From: Cycloclasticus sp.
Lineage (GTDB): Bacteria; Pseudomonadota; Gammaproteobacteria; Methylococcales; Cycloclasticaceae
Assembly: GCA_040743155.1 (NCBI GenBank)
Contig: JBFLJU010000001.1
Coordinates: forward strand, 1,919,144-1,983,143
Length of the DNA stretch: 64,000 nt
Direction: 5' to 3'
Position 1 is the stretch's first letter, and each line of letters begins with the position of its first letter. The notes under the pieces were generated by a model, which saw nothing but the letters and a program-made list of their open reading frames with translations, made no database searches and had not been told where the DNA came from. A program made the translations under genes and the position numbers. This document shows positions 38,462-48,778 of the stretch, in pieces.

Positions 38462-40843
38462 CTAAAAAGGTAACGCAATATCGGCGTCAATTTTTAACAT
38501 TTGCTCACGGAACACTTCTTTAATTCGCTCTAATGCCAACTCATCATCTGCTTCAAAACGTAATACCAACGATGGCGTTGTGTTAGACGCCCTAACTAAG
38601 CCCCAGCCGTCTTTAAATTCAACTCGCACACCGTCAATCGTGATAATTTTGGCATCTTCAAACGTTGCTTGCGATTGCAACTGCTCTACAAAACTGAAGT
38701 TCTCACCTTCTTCTAGGCTAACGTTTAATTCGGGCGTACTGACGCTATCGGGTAACTCGGCAAAAATTTCTGTGGTTGACCTAAATTCTGCGGTTACAAT
38801 TTCCAATAAACGTGACGCCGTATATAACGCATCATCAAAGCCGAACCATCTCTCTTTAAAGAAGATGTGCCCACTCATCTCACCCGCTAACTCAGCATTC
38901 GTTTCTTTCATTTTAGCCTTGATGAGCGAGTGCCCTGTTTTAGACATAATCGGTTTGCCGCCATGTTTCGCAATCACTTTAGCTAAATTGCGTGTGCATT
39001 TTACGTCATAAATAATGTCTGCCCCAGCTTGTCTCGACAATACATCCATCGCGTACAACATCATTTGTCGATCAGGCCAAATAACATTCCCGCTAGAATC
39101 CACAACGCCCAAACGGTCGCCATCGCCATCAAAAGCCAAGCCCAACTCGGCCTCTTCTTCGCGCACTTTATCAATAAGCTCTTGCAGGTTCTCAGGCTTG
39201 CTCGGGTCAGGGTGATGATTTGGAAAGTTGCCATCAATCTCACAGTACAATGGAATTACGTCACAGCCAAGCGTAGACAAAAGCATTGGCGCTGCTTCTC
39301 CCGCCACACCATTACCGCAATCCACCACCACCTTCATCATTCGCCCTAAGCGAACATCATTGGTAATAGCGCCAATATATTCTGGCAACATCCTTTGTTC
39401 TTGGTAAGACCCTACGCCCTTGTCGAAATCGTCTCGTTCGATGCGCTGATACAGTTGTTGAATGGCGTCACCAGATAACGTATTGCCCGCTATAACAATT
39501 TTGAGCCCATTATAATTTGCTGGGTTGTGGCTACCGGTAACCATCACGCCCGATTGAGTATCTAACTGATGCGTTGCAAAATACAACACCGGCGTTGGCA
39601 CTTGGCCCACATCAATCACATCACAGCCCGTCGCTTGAATGCCTTTAGCCAGCGACTCACTGAGCCTAGGGCTGTGCAAACGCCCGTCGCGTGCAATCGC
39701 TACGCTCTTTTGACCCGCATTCAACGCCTCACTAGCAATCGCCTGACCGATTGAAAAGACGCCTTGCTCAGTCAAGCTTTCATCGACAATCCCTCGAATA
39801 TCGTAAGCTCTAAAAATAGACTGCGGCACATCAGTTTGAGTCTCGACTTCAATTGCGTCATCCTTCATAAAAATTGGGCTTCGTGCCTCTTCGCTTGGTT
39901 TGCCCATATTTTCTTTTATAGCTTCGGCTAATTTTTCCCGACTCCCTTCTTCATCTTCTGCCCATGAAATAGATTCGTTTTCAGCCATTGGTAATTCCTT
40001 TGCCACCTTCTTTTTCCTTTTTCTAATCGAATTACCCAGCATTTGACGCTTACCTTTGTTCGATAACACACTAACAAGCACACCAAATATCAACACAACA
40101 ACTAACAGGCTTGCTGCATACATAAGTAACTCAGCTTCAGAAATAGGCGCGATTATCTCTCGTTGCTTAATGACAATTCTCCAACGAGTACCGGCTACTT
40201 GCACTGCGCCTAAGTCCACCCCTGTTTTATGAGAAGCGACACCGTGATCCGCAACTTTTAAACTCCCTTGTTTCAGCATTAACCAAGCAGATTTTTCATT
40301 CGCTAGTACTGATTTAAAAGCTGCCTGTATGGTGTTAACCTCAAAACTAATTAAAATCACCGCCAGTAACTTATTATCGTCTAGAACAGGAGCCGTAATG
40401 GCAAAATGGCGGTCATCACCACCCATCATATGCACTTCAGGCATTTGAATTTTCTTTGAAGCCTCGGCTTTCCTAATCAAGTCTAATCCTGCATAGCCCA
40501 ACGGCGGCTTAACGGATGTATCAACATGCATCAAACCAGGGAGAACAACTCTCAACATGGCCGCATCATTAACGATGGCTCTATTCTCGGCGATCCAGTC
40601 AGTTAGTGCTGGCCGACCATCATTTAAACTGGCAATCAAGGCAGGGTCGTTCGCAAGCAGCTCTAACTCTTTCCGCCACTTCTTCACTGTCACCGATAAA
40701 ACGCCACTCGCTTGTTGTACCCGTGCTTTTAATTGTTCAGCCTCTTCAACATTCTGCTGGCCGACCTGGCTGATATAAACATAGCCAGCACCCGCTGTCG
40801 CAATAATAAGCAGCATCAAAAAGAGTACAACTTTTTTTACCAT
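38462..40843 (-). CDS. algC: Phosphomannomutase/phosphoglucomutase with N-terminal membrane sensor region
   Basis: 793 residues from the ATG at 40843, which has GGACAGGG upstream; the open frame runs further into dut but is not needed. Residues 4-24 and about 238-260 are TM helices enclosing a roughly 210-residue extracytoplasmic domain of the double-Cache kind, then a charged linker. From about residue 342 comes the alpha-D-phosphohexomutase: phosphoserine loop VTGSHNPANYNG (S438), metal loop FDGDGDRLG and sugar loop GEMSGH. It makes mannose-1-P and glucose-1-P for LPS and exopolysaccharide. Long AlgC forms with such an N-terminus occur in Pseudomonas. Confidence 0.93.
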   Translation of the reverse strand: MVKKVVLFLMLLIIATAGAGYVYISQVGQQNVEEAEQLKARVQQASGVLSVTVKKWRKELELLANDPALIASLNDGRPALTDWIAENRAIVNDAAMLRVVLPGLMHVDTSVKPPLGYAGLDLIRKAEASKKIQMPEVHMMGGDDRHFAITAPVLDDNKLLAVILISFEVNTIQAAFKSVLANEKSAWLMLKQGSLKVADHGVASHKTGVDLGAVQVAGTRWRIVIKQREIIAPISEAELLMYAASLLVVVLIFGVLVSVLSNKGKRQMLGNSIRKRKKKVAKELPMAENESISWAEDEEGSREKLAEAIKENMGKPSEEARSPIFMKDDAIEVETQTDVPQSIFRAYDIRGIVDESLTEQGVFSIGQAIASEALNAGQKSVAIARDGRLHSPRLSESLAKGIQATGCDVIDVGQVPTPVLYFATHQLDTQSGVMVTGSHNPANYNGLKIVIAGNTLSGDAIQQLYQRIERDDFDKGVGSYQEQRMLPEYIGAITNDVRLGRMMKVVVDCGNGVAGEAAPMLLSTLGCDVIPLYCEIDGNFPNHHPDPSKPENLQELIDKVREEEAELGLAFDGDGDRLGVVDSSGNVIWPDRQMMLYAMDVLSRQAGADIIYDVKCTRNLAKVIAKHGGKPIMSKTGHSLIKAKMKETNAELAGEMSGHIFFKERWFGFDDALYTASRLLEIVTAEFRSTTEIFAELPDSVSTPELNVSLEEGENFSFVEQLQSQATFEDAKIITIDGVRVEFKDGWGLVRASNTTPSLVLRFEADDELALERIKEVFREQMLKIDADIALPF

Positions 40844-40847
40844 GCGT

Positions 40848-41303
40848 TTACCCTGTCCCAGTATGGCCAAACCCGCCTTCACCACGATGACTGTCATCGA
40901 AACTGTCGACTTGCTCAAACTCAACCTGCTCAACCGGCACAAATACCAGTTGCGCAATACGGTCACCAATCTCAATGGTGAATTCTGTGTTTCCACGATT
41001 CCAACACGAGACAAATAACTGACCTTGATAGTCCGAATCAATCAGCCCCACTAAGTTACCCAATACGATGCCATGTTTATGCCCCAAGCCCGACCTTGGC
41101 AAAATAACAGCGGCTAAATTTGCATCGCTGATATGAACCGCCATGCCGGTAGGGATCAGTTTAGTTTCTCCCGGCTTAAGCAATAAAGCCTCGTCTAAAC
41201 ATGCACGCATGTCCAACCCAGCCGAGCCGGTTGTTGCATATTCTGGTAAAGGGATGGATTGACCTAGGCGATCATCCAGTAATTTAAGCTGTATTTTTTT
41301 CAT
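40848..41303 (-). CDS. dut: dUTP diphosphatase
   Basis: 151 residues. It hydrolyses dUTP to dUMP, keeping uracil out of DNA. The five trimeric dUTPase motifs are visible: [44 protein letters not shown] and the C-terminal [10 protein letters not shown]. The start overlaps coaBC by 20 bases and the stop lies 4 bases before the algC ATG, so translation is likely coupled. Confidence 0.97.
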   Translation of the reverse strand: MKKIQLKLLDDRLGQSIPLPEYATTGSAGLDMRACLDEALLLKPGETKLIPTGMAVHISDANLAAVILPRSGLGHKHGIVLGNLVGLIDSDYQGQLFVSCWNRGNTEFTIEIGDRIAQLVFVPVEQVEFEQVDSFDDSHRGEGGFGHTGTG

Positions 41304-42492
41304 GGTACCTTTTTGCTATTAATGTCACTAATTCTCTGGCTAATTCTGGCTTTGGCATGCTGCCAAATTCCTGCTCGCCACCTTTCCAATACACTGTTAA
41401 AGCGTTCTGTTCGCTGTTGAAACCACCAGTGTCTCGGCCAACCCAGTTCGCCGCAATCATATCTAGCGATTTCCTCTCAAGCTTCCCTTTTGCGTACTCC
41501 TCTAAGTTGTCGGTTTCAGCCGCAAAACCAACACAAAAGGTTGTATCGTCCTGTGTTGCAACATTGGTCAAAATATCAATCGTTTTAACCAAAGTTAACT
41601 GCATCTCCGATGCATTTTTCTTTATTTTATTGTCAGCGATTTCGACCGGCGTGTAATCCACTACCGCGGCCGATGCTATAAAGATATCAGCCGGTTCAGA
41701 TTTCGACATCACCGCAGCAGCCATCTCACTTGCACTGATGACATCAATACGCTCAACACCCGACGGTGTTGGAATCTGCACGGGCCCAGCGACCAAGGTG
41801 ACATGCGCCCCCGCTTCAACACACGCTTGCGCGAGAGCAAAGCCCATCTTTCCTGAGCTGTGATTGCTGATGTATCGAACTGGGTCAATCGCCTCTCTCG
41901 TTGGCCCGGCGTTTAACAAAACATTCAAACCAGCCAATTCACCTGTTTGAAAGTGCTCTGCAACCGATTGAGCTAATTCCTCTGGCTCAAGCATCCTGCC
42001 CAAGCCAACTTCACCACACGCTTGAACACCTTCACCCGGGCCAAGAATAAAGACGCCTTGCGATTCAAGCTGACTAATGTTTTTTTGAGTATTAGGGTCA
42101 TCAAACATTGCACGGTTCATTGCGGGCGCTAACATCACTGTCTTTTCCGTCGCTAACAAAAGCGTCGTTAGTAAATCATTGGCCATACCCGAGGCTAAGC
42201 GCGCAATAAAGTCTGCGCTAGCCGGCGCAACTAAAATCACATCAGCCCAACGCGCCAAATTAATATGACCCATCCCAGCTTCTTCCTCAGCATCGAGCAA
42301 TTGAGTATGCACAGGCATACCTGATAAGGCTTGGAAGGTTAAAGGAGTAATAAACTCCGTCGCTGCTGGCGTCATCACAACGCGAACTTCAGCACCCATC
42401 GATTGACATAAGCGCAACACTTCAGCCGCCTTATATGCCGCTATGCCCCCCGTGACGCCCAGTAATACACGCCTATTTTGAAGTTTGTTCAC
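41284..42492 (-). CDS. coaBC: Bifunctional phosphopantothenoylcysteine decarboxylase/synthase
   Basis: 402 residues. The CoaC flavoprotein half (residues about 1-180) has [36 protein letters not shown] and [12 protein letters not shown]; the CoaB half has [26 protein letters not shown] and VGFAAET. It catalyses two consecutive CoA synthesis steps. First gene of its operon and divergent from radC. Confidence 0.97.
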   Translation of the reverse strand: MNKLQNRRVLLGVTGGIAAYKAAEVLRLCQSMGAEVRVVMTPAATEFITPLTFQALSGMPVHTQLLDAEEEAGMGHINLARWADVILVAPASADFIARLASGMANDLLTTLLLATEKTVMLAPAMNRAMFDDPNTQKNISQLESQGVFILGPGEGVQACGEVGLGRMLEPEELAQSVAEHFQTGELAGLNVLLNAGPTREAIDPVRYISNHSSGKMGFALAQACVEAGAHVTLVAGPVQIPTPSGVERIDVISASEMAAAVMSKSEPADIFIASAAVVDYTPVEIADNKIKKNASEMQLTLVKTIDILTNVATQDDTTFCVGFAAETDNLEEYAKGKLERKSLDMIAANWVGRDTGGFNSEQNALTVYWKGGEQEFGSMPKPELARELVTLIAKRYHEKNTA

Positions 42493-42588
42493 GATACGTT
42501 TTACTTATTGATTTAACTAATAACCCATTATGTCACACAACACGATATATTCTATGCTCCAAACTATTAACGTTATCAAGGATTGATT

Positions 42589-43263
42589 ATGTCTATTACT
42601 GATTGGCCAGAACAGGAGAGGCCGCGCGAAAAACTTCTAAACCGAGGCGCCTTCTCTTTATCTGACGCCGAACTTCTAGCCATTTTTTTACGCACCGGTA
42701 CGAAAGGCGTTACCGCCGTCGATTTATCTCGTCTTTTGCTGAAACAATTTGGCTCATTAAATGCCCTAATGCACGCCAGCCAAACTGAGTTTTGCGACGG
42801 ACACGGGTTGGGCAATGCAAAGTATGCTCAATTACAAGCCGTATTAGAAATGGCTCGCCGATACCTGCATGAAAACATCAGCAATAAAAATGTATTAAGC
42901 AACCCTGACGATACTAAACGGTTTTTAAAAAGCCAATTAGCACATCAACAACGTGAGGTCTTTGCCTGCCTTTATTTGGATACCAAACACAAAGTGATTA
43001 CCTTTAAAGAATTGTTTTTTGGTACCATTGATAGCGCCAGCGTACACCCACGCGAAGTGGTTAAAAGCGCACTTCAACATAACGCAGCTGCAGTTATTTT
43101 TGCTCACAACCACCCATCCGGCGACGCAACAGCAAGTCAATCCGATATCGATATCACCCAACAATTAATTAGCGCTCTAAAGCTTGTTGATATACGGGTA
43201 CTAGACCATTTAATCATCGGCAATGGCGAAGCTACCTCGTTAGCTGAACTGGGTCATATTTAA
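42589..43263 (+). CDS. radC: RadC family protein (JAB/MPN fold)
   Basis: 224 residues from the ATG at 42589; a TTG two codons upstream is less likely because AAGG sits at proper spacing for the ATG. The N-terminal helix-hairpin-helix part ([25 protein letters not shown]) is followed by a JAMM metalloprotease-like domain with [14 protein letters not shown]. Despite the name its biochemical role is unresolved. It precedes rpmB-rpmG, a conserved gammaproteobacterial arrangement. Confidence 0.95.
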   Translation: MSITDWPEQERPREKLLNRGAFSLSDAELLAIFLRTGTKGVTAVDLSRLLLKQFGSLNALMHASQTEFCDGHGLGNAKYAQLQAVLEMARRYLHENISNKNVLSNPDDTKRFLKSQLAHQQREVFACLYLDTKHKVITFKELFFGTIDSASVHPREVVKSALQHNAAAVIFAHNHPSGDATASQSDIDITQQLISALKLVDIRVLDHLIIGNGEATSLAELGHI

Positions 43264-43306
43264 GTGATGTGCTCAGGTTTATTTAAGCCTATAATTTACC
43301 TTTTTC

Positions 43307-43335
43307 TTTACTCAAGCGCCGTATTCTGGTATAAA
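43307..43335 (+). promoter_or_regulatory. Probable promoter of rpmB-rpmG
   Basis: TTTACT (43307-43312), a 17-base spacer and TATAAA (43330-43335) lie 55 bases upstream of rpmB, four and five matches to the sigma-70 consensus hexamers. Confidence 0.55.
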
Positions 43336-43390
43336 TTCGCACCGTTTCGCAGTATGCTGCCAATCAATTAATTTTAATAGAGGTTTTATC

Positions 43391-43627
43391 ATGTCTAAAG
43401 TATGCCAAGTCACTGGCAAGCGCCCAATGTCGGGAAACAATGTTTCTCACGCGAAAAATAGAACTCGTCGCCGTTTTGAGCCAAACCTTCACCACCACCG
43501 TTTTTGGGTAGAAAGCGAAAACCGCTTTGTTCGCTTACGTGTTTCAGCAAATGGCATGCGTACTATTGACAAAAAAGGCATCGACGTTATTTTGGCAGAC
43601 ATTCGCTCACGCGGCGAAAAAGTTTAA
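43391..43627 (+). CDS. rpmB: 50S ribosomal protein L28
   Basis: 78 residues, the full-length L28. It begins [20 protein letters not shown] as in enterobacterial L28, then [19 protein letters not shown]. The zinc-free (C-minus) form, since the paired cysteines of the Zn-binding version are absent. A strong AGAGG site precedes the ATG. Co-transcribed with rpmG. Confidence 0.98.
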   Translation: MSKVCQVTGKRPMSGNNVSHAKNRTRRRFEPNLHHHRFWVESENRFVRLRVSANGMRTIDKKGIDVILADIRSRGEKV

Positions 43628-43637
43628 GGATTGAAAA

Positions 43638-43793
43638 ATGAGAGATATAATCAAATTAGTATCGAGCGCTAAAACCGGTCATTTTTATACAACGACTAAA
43701 AACAAACGCAACATGCCTGAAAAAATGGAAATCAAAAAATTTGATCCAACCATCAGACAGCACGTTATGTACAAAGAAGCTAAAATCAAATAG
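43638..43793 (+). CDS. rpmG: 50S ribosomal protein L33
   Basis: 51 residues, starting [20 protein letters not shown] and ending with [10 protein letters not shown], matching the short gammaproteobacterial L33. No cysteines, so this is the zinc-independent form. It starts 10 bases after rpmB with AAGGA as its ribosome-binding site. Confidence 0.97.
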   Translation: MRDIIKLVSSAKTGHFYTTTKNKRNMPEKMEIKKFDPTIRQHVMYKEAKIK

Positions 43794-43837
43794 TTTCAGT
43801 ACTCGCTCTTAAGTTAACACTTAAAGAGCTCGAATTT

Positions 43838-43867
43838 AAAAAGCCCGTCAACTTGACGGGCTTTTTT
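43838..43867. terminator. Bidirectional terminator between rpmG and the Rieske gene
   Basis: Near-perfect palindrome: AAAAAGCCCGTCAA is followed by its complement TTGACGGGCTTTTTT. It gives a GC-rich stem with a T tract on both strands. It ends rpmBG on the plus strand, and on the minus strand it overlaps the last codons of the Rieske gene and ends the giant protein/Rieske transcript. Confidence 0.88.
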
Positions 43868-44246
43868 CGATATCTAATAAAGCAATATAAGACATCCCTT
43901 CTTGTTCAACAAACCGCAAAGGCTTTAAAAACTTACCACTGCATGGCCCAGCAAAACATTCTCCATCGTCTGTTTTAAACATCGCACCATGAATCGAGCA
44001 CTGAATATATAAGCCGGCTTTGGTCAAGAACTGATCTGGCGTCCAATTCAAAGGTGCGCCGGTATGCGGGCAACTGTTTTTATACGCACGTAATGTCTGA
44101 CCCTCTTCACGCAAAAGAAAACCACTACAGGCCCCTCGTTCGCCAAGGTCAATCTCAAACGCTCTAGAACTCAAACTTGCCAGCGAGCCCACTTCTACCG
44201 CTTGCACATAGTGAACCCCATCGACTTCTATTTCTTTTATTTCCAC
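43848..44246 (-). CDS. Rieske [2Fe-2S] ferredoxin-like protein
   Basis: 132 residues. Rieske cluster ligands are C59-P-H61 (KNSCPHTGAPLNW) and C83-S-I-H86 (QCSIHGAMF), spaced as in soluble Rieske ferredoxins. An additional Cys pair (C97, C102) follows in GECFAGPCSGKFL. There is no signal peptide or TM, so it is cytoplasmic. Its GTG start lies inside the last codons of the giant upstream gene (10-base overlap), implying coupled translation. The electron-transfer partner is unknown; co-expression with a rhodanese/cNMP-domain protein suggests redox or sulfur-linked signalling (inference). Confidence 0.9.
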   Translation of the reverse strand: MEIKEIEVDGVHYVQAVEVGSLASLSSRAFEIDLGERGACSGFLLREEGQTLRAYKNSCPHTGAPLNWTPDQFLTKAGLYIQCSIHGAMFKTDDGECFAGPCSGKFLKPLRFVEQEGMSYIALLDIEKSPSS

Positions 44247-47200
44247 CAGCTTTTTTTCTTTTCTTTAGTTGGTTCTTCCACTAGCACATCCTGATTCGCT
44301 AGCGTCTGCATAGACAGTATTTTTTTCTTCAATGCTAAATTCATTTTCTCGCTATTTTCTACTTTTGCCTGCATCGCTTGAATATCTTTTTCAGTTTGCT
44401 CTCTCACTAAATTCAATTCCGACTGAAGGGCTTTTAATTCATTATTCTCTTCTTCACTCGGCTCCTCATTCACATCGACAGACGCAGACTCCATTTTAAT
44501 TTCTAAATCAAGCAACATCGTCGACGCTTCGTCTAATTGTTTTTCCAGCTCTTTTATTCGCGTTTCATCCACCTGGTTTTCAACGTCTTTAGACGCTTTT
44601 CTCTCAACATCCGCAATACGACGTCGCATATTTGCATTTTCTTTGTCAGCGGCTAGCAACTTTTCTTCAATCGCCTCTTTAGCTTTTTCCTCTGCTTTTT
44701 GAGAAGCCACTATTTCGTCCACACGTTTTAACGAGCTCCTCGCCTCATCTTGCGCTGCTAACAACTGTTCTGATAGTTGACCCACCTTATCGTCGTTGTC
44801 TTTACCTGCATTCGCAAGAGTCTGCTGTTTTTCCTCTTCACTTCGTTTTAACGATTGCTCTAGAGAATCAATTTTCTGCTGTAAAACTTTTGCATCATCT
44901 TTATCCGACACTTGCCCTTGTTTTAACTGATCTAACTCTAAAATCGTTTTCTCTTTCTCGTTAGCCGCCGTAGACAAACTGAACTCTATTGTCTGGAGTT
45001 TATCACTAAGTACTGCAACCTCTGCCTTAGATTGCTGAAGCTTGCTGTCCAACTCGGCCAATTGCTCTTTGAATAAACCTCCTTCTGTTTGCTGCTCTGA
45101 TGACTGATCATCTAAATTGTTCGACAATTCAGCACAGCGTCGTTCAGTGCGCTCATTAGCAAGTTGTGCTTGTTCAAGCGCTTGTTTAGACAACGCCAAC
45201 GCTTCTTCCAATTCAATTTTGCTATTTACAGCGGCATCTATTTCCGTTTGTTTCGAGCCAAGCATTTCTTTATGTTCAGCCGATTCCACACGCGCTTTAT
45301 CTATCTCTTCCAACAACGCTTTTTGGTCGCCTGTTGATCCAGATAACGCTGTTTCCACGTCCAACATTTTTTGCTGCAAGGCATCAATTCCTGCTTGAGC
45401 TGAAACAAGATCCTCCGCACTGGATTTTTTCTGACCTTGAACTTTTTCTAATTCGCTCTCTAGCTCAGATAGCTGCTGAATGCGAACGCTTTCTGCCTGC
45501 TTGGCTTGCTCGACCAATGACAATTCTGCAGCTTGCAATTGAACTTGCGCCTGCTGCAACGCCTCAGACAACTTACCCAGCTCTGCCTCACCTTCTTGAT
45601 TTGCCTTAGATAGTTTTTGACCTGCTTGCGACAATTGCTCGTTTAATTGTTGCTGACCATGGTGCCCCTCATCAACTTGGCGCTGTGACAGCAATAACGC
45701 CTGCTGAGCCTCTTCTTTACTAGACATTAGCTCTTCTAGCGCCTGCTCAGTCTGAACTTTATTATCTAGTAGTAATTTAATTTGATGTTCAAGCTCAGCA
45801 ATTTGTTGCTCACGACTCTGCTCATCTGCCACTAACTGTTGAGATTGCTCATTGAGCACAGCCTGTGTTTCGTCAAAACGCGACTTCGCTTGCTGTAACG
45901 ATTGACTCAATTGCTCTTTCTCGACGTTTCCAGATTGAACAGTCTCATCAAGTTCTTTACGCACTTGATCTAGTTGCTCAGTCAATAGCCGCTGTTCGTC
46001 TAAACCAGTCTCTAACTGATTTTTCAATTCCAATATTGCCTGTTGATCCGCCTCTTTTTCTTTCGTGCTGCCACCCAGTTGCTGCGCTAAAACCGCCTTA
46101 CTTTCTAGCGCATTTTCAAGACTCAATTTAGCCTCAGATAAACGCTGTGTTAACTCGCTCTCCAAGGTTTCTTTACCGGAGGTAACAGCATTCAATGAGT
46201 CTTCAACGTTCACCACTTGCTGGCGCAACACTTCTGAGTCTTGCTCAAGTTTTCTTACATGCTCACACGAATCATCTAATTCCTTAGCAGTAGCACCTAA
46301 ATCAGCTTCTACCTTCTCGTAGCGTTGCTGCCAACTATCAGAGCTAGCAACCAAGTCACCTTCTTTTTCTCTTAGTTCTTCAACTGAAAGTAATGCTGTA
46401 CTCAGTTGATCTTTTAGCTCTGTTTGCTCGCTCGACAGACTCAACAACCCAGTATTTAATTGCTCTATTTCTCCCAGTGAAGTATCTCGCTCACTTATTA
46501 CCTTTGCCAGCTCCTCAGCCGAGTGCGCCAGCAGGCCCTCTTTTTCTGACAATGCCGATTCTAAATCTGAGTACTGTTGATTTAACTGCAAGGTGACAGT
46601 CTCAGCCTCATTAAGTTGCTGAGTAAATGCCGCAATATCTGCTTCCTTTTCACTAAGTACCGTGTTGCGGCTTCGATTGTCATCGCCTAAGGATTGAAGC
46701 TCCCCTTCTAAAGATTTAATCCGCTCCTGCTCTTTTTCTAGAGCACCCGTCCTTTCCTTTAGCTGTTGCGTTAAAACACCCCGCTCATCATCAAATTCTT
46801 TACGTTCAGCATCCAAGTCAGCCTGGAGCTTTTCCTCTGCTGTTTTGCTACTTTCTCGCGTTTGATCAAGTTCAGCCTCTACCTCTAACAAATTACTCTT
46901 TGTAGCTTCTTGCGATTGCTCTGAACCCGCTAAGCTCGAACGTAATTCACTTAACTGGGCGTTAAGCAACTGGGTATCGTCTTCGTTCTTTGAATGACTT
47001 TGAATTGAATCCCGGCCCAACTGCTCTATTTTCTGCTCCAAGTCAGCCTTAGCTTCTGACAGCACATCAATTTCATGCATTGCCTTATCAGCACCATTAT
47101 CCAACAGCTCTTTCTGGTGGATCAGCTCGGCCACTTCTTGCTTAGCGCCCGACAACTCGGTCTGCAGCCTTTCAGCAGCCTCTTCGCCCTTCTCTTGGTG

Positions 47201-48778
47201 ATTAATTAGGGCTGCTTTAAGCTCGCCTAACTCCTCATCCTTAACAACAAGCTCTGCGGCCAAGTCATTAAAGCCTTTTTCTGCATTGCCCGACTGCTCA
47301 ACAAAGCCGGCCAGCTCTTGCCGCGCTTGACTCAACGCCACTAGCTTGCCTTCAAGCTCTAACGTGAGAGCGGTGTTTTCCTCTTTTTCAGCCAACAACG
47401 TCCGAGTCACTTCCTCATCACACTCTTTATTACGCCGCTGAGTGAGCGCAAGTTCATCATCCACAAGTTGAGAAGATGCCTGCAGCTTAGCGACTAAATT
47501 TGATTGCTGTTCGTTTTGTTGCTGTAAGCCGTTACGCTCCAACTCCAACTTATTAAGCTGCTCATTTGACTGGGCACACAACTTTTCAAGCGCCATTATT
47601 TTGCTTTGCGACTCTTTAAGCCGTTCTGCATGTTGCTGATCGCTAGCTGCCGTACTCGCCTGCTCACCCGACTTAGCCGCTACCGTTTCTAATTCTGCAT
47701 CAGGCGAAATCGTTGCAGATTCATTTGAGGCCGCTACACTTTTACTTAAACCGGCCATGCCGCCTTTCAAAATCAACGCATTGAAACCAAACTTCAATAA
47801 TAAGAAAGCCGCCGCTTCGCTCGTCCTGCCTTTTTCACACACGAGCACTTGCAATTGATCATGACGCAGGTCAGAAATTTTCATCCGGAGGGAAAAAAAG
47901 GGAATATTGACACCGCCATCAATATGGCCGTTTGCGTACTCGTCAACACTTCTAACGTCTAGCCAATTTGCACCCGCGTCGACTTTTTGCAGCCCTTCAT
48001 CATAATTGACATATTGCAGAACAGGCTCTTTGACCAAGGCAATAAAGTTCGCTTTTGAAAGGCGCAGCATTTGCCCCTTACCCCTCATCCGAACCGTCAC
48101 GTTTCTCGGGTTACCAGACAACAAGGCATCCTCACCAAAGGCATCGCAACTGTGCAATTCGGCCAACTTTACTGGTCTCGCCCCTTCTGATGGTTGACGA
48201 ATAAGTTCGCAATCACCCGTTTTAATTATGTAGTAATAGTCAGCCTCATCACCTTGCTTAACGACTACTTCGCCAGATTCAAAAGCAATCTCTTCCATTT
48301 TCATCATTACTTTTTGCAAGTTTGATGCTGGTAAGCGCTGGAAAACCGGTGATTGCAACATCGTTGTCATCCAGTCGCCGCCCTGTTCTTCCACCTCATC
48401 GACCATATAAGTCTGGCTGATATCTTCTGGGCGATCCATGTCGAGCAGATAGGTAGCAATACGCACAATACGCGCTTTCGATTTGGTAACCGCTTTTACT
48501 TTACGAGGAATATGGTGCGCTATGGCAAAACGCGCAACTTCTGATCCAGTGACAACCGTTTCAACCTCCATTTCACCTGCATACAAGCCAACCATCCCGC
48601 TGATCAGATAAATGAATTCCTTTGCATCATCACCTTGCTCAAAAAGAACCGTTCCTTTCGCGCATTCTTCAATATGGCACTCATCACAAATACTATTCAA
48701 GCGCGCACCCGACAAGGTATTTAAAGGAATAAAATTCTTTAAAATATCTTCAGTACTTTGATGTAGTCGCGCGTTCAT
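44237..48778 (-). CDS. Giant cyclic nucleotide-binding/rhodanese/coiled-coil protein
   Basis: 1513 residues, cytoplasmic by composition. A degenerate cNMP-binding-like domain (about 15-110) is followed by a second with a good phosphate-binding cassette (F214-G-E-DALLSGNP-R225), then a rhodanese domain (about 257-345) with the active-site loop C314-E-K-G-R-T-S, and from about 375 to 1495 an almost unbroken Glu/Gln/Leu/Ser-rich coiled coil; the C-terminus is basic/aromatic (KKKSWWK). The cNMP plus rhodanese front part is a known small architecture; a coiled coil of about 1100 residues appended to it is not one I recognise. It could be a scaffold or filament controlled by a nucleotide or sulfur signal. 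First gene of a two-gene unit with the Rieske protein. Confidence 0.88.
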   Translation of the reverse strand: MNARLHQSTEDILKNFIPLNTLSGARLNSICDECHIEECAKGTVLFEQGDDAKEFIYLISGMVGLYAGEMEVETVVTGSEVARFAIAHHIPRKVKAVTKSKARIVRIATYLLDMDRPEDISQTYMVDEVEEQGGDWMTTMLQSPVFQRLPASNLQKVMMKMEEIAFESGEVVVKQGDEADYYYIIKTGDCELIRQPSEGARPVKLAELHSCDAFGEDALLSGNPRNVTVRMRGKGQMLRLSKANFIALVKEPVLQYVNYDEGLQKVDAGANWLDVRSVDEYANGHIDGGVNIPFFSLRMKISDLRHDQLQVLVCEKGRTSEAAAFLLLKFGFNALILKGGMAGLSKSVAASNESATISPDAELETVAAKSGEQASTAASDQQHAERLKESQSKIMALEKLCAQSNEQLNKLELERNGLQQQNEQQSNLVAKLQASSQLVDDELALTQRRNKECDEEVTRTLLAEKEENTALTLELEGKLVALSQARQELAGFVEQSGNAEKGFNDLAAELVVKDEELGELKAALINHQEKGEEAAERLQTELSGAKQEVAELIHQKELLDNGADKAMHEIDVLSEAKADLEQKIEQLGRDSIQSHSKNEDDTQLLNAQLSELRSSLAGSEQSQEATKSNLLEVEAELDQTRESSKTAEEKLQADLDAERKEFDDERGVLTQQLKERTGALEKEQERIKSLEGELQSLGDDNRSRNTVLSEKEADIAAFTQQLNEAETVTLQLNQQYSDLESALSEKEGLLAHSAEELAKVISERDTSLGEIEQLNTGLLSLSSEQTELKDQLSTALLSVEELREKEGDLVASSDSWQQRYEKVEADLGATAKELDDSCEHVRKLEQDSEVLRQQVVNVEDSLNAVTSGKETLESELTQRLSEAKLSLENALESKAVLAQQLGGSTKEKEADQQAILELKNQLETGLDEQRLLTEQLDQVRKELDETVQSGNVEKEQLSQSLQQAKSRFDETQAVLNEQSQQLVADEQSREQQIAELEHQIKLLLDNKVQTEQALEELMSSKEEAQQALLLSQRQVDEGHHGQQQLNEQLSQAGQKLSKANQEGEAELGKLSEALQQAQVQLQAAELSLVEQAKQAESVRIQQLSELESELEKVQGQKKSSAEDLVSAQAGIDALQQKMLDVETALSGSTGDQKALLEEIDKARVESAEHKEMLGSKQTEIDAAVNSKIELEEALALSKQALEQAQLANERTERRCAELSNNLDDQSSEQQTEGGLFKEQLAELDSKLQQSKAEVAVLSDKLQTIEFSLSTAANEKEKTILELDQLKQGQVSDKDDAKVLQQKIDSLEQSLKRSEEEKQQTLANAGKDNDDKVGQLSEQLLAAQDEARSSLKRVDEIVASQKAEEKAKEAIEEKLLAADKENANMRRRIADVERKASKDVENQVDETRIKELEKQLDEASTMLLDLEIKMESASVDVNEEPSEEENNELKALQSELNLVREQTEKDIQAMQAKVENSEKMNLALKKKILSMQTLANQDVLVEEPTKEKKKSWWK

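Noticed and set aside
45117-46596. Several 67-93 codon plus-strand frames opposite the coiled-coil gene
   Set aside because: Shadows produced by the repetitive Glu/Gln/Leu codon content of the giant gene on the other strand.
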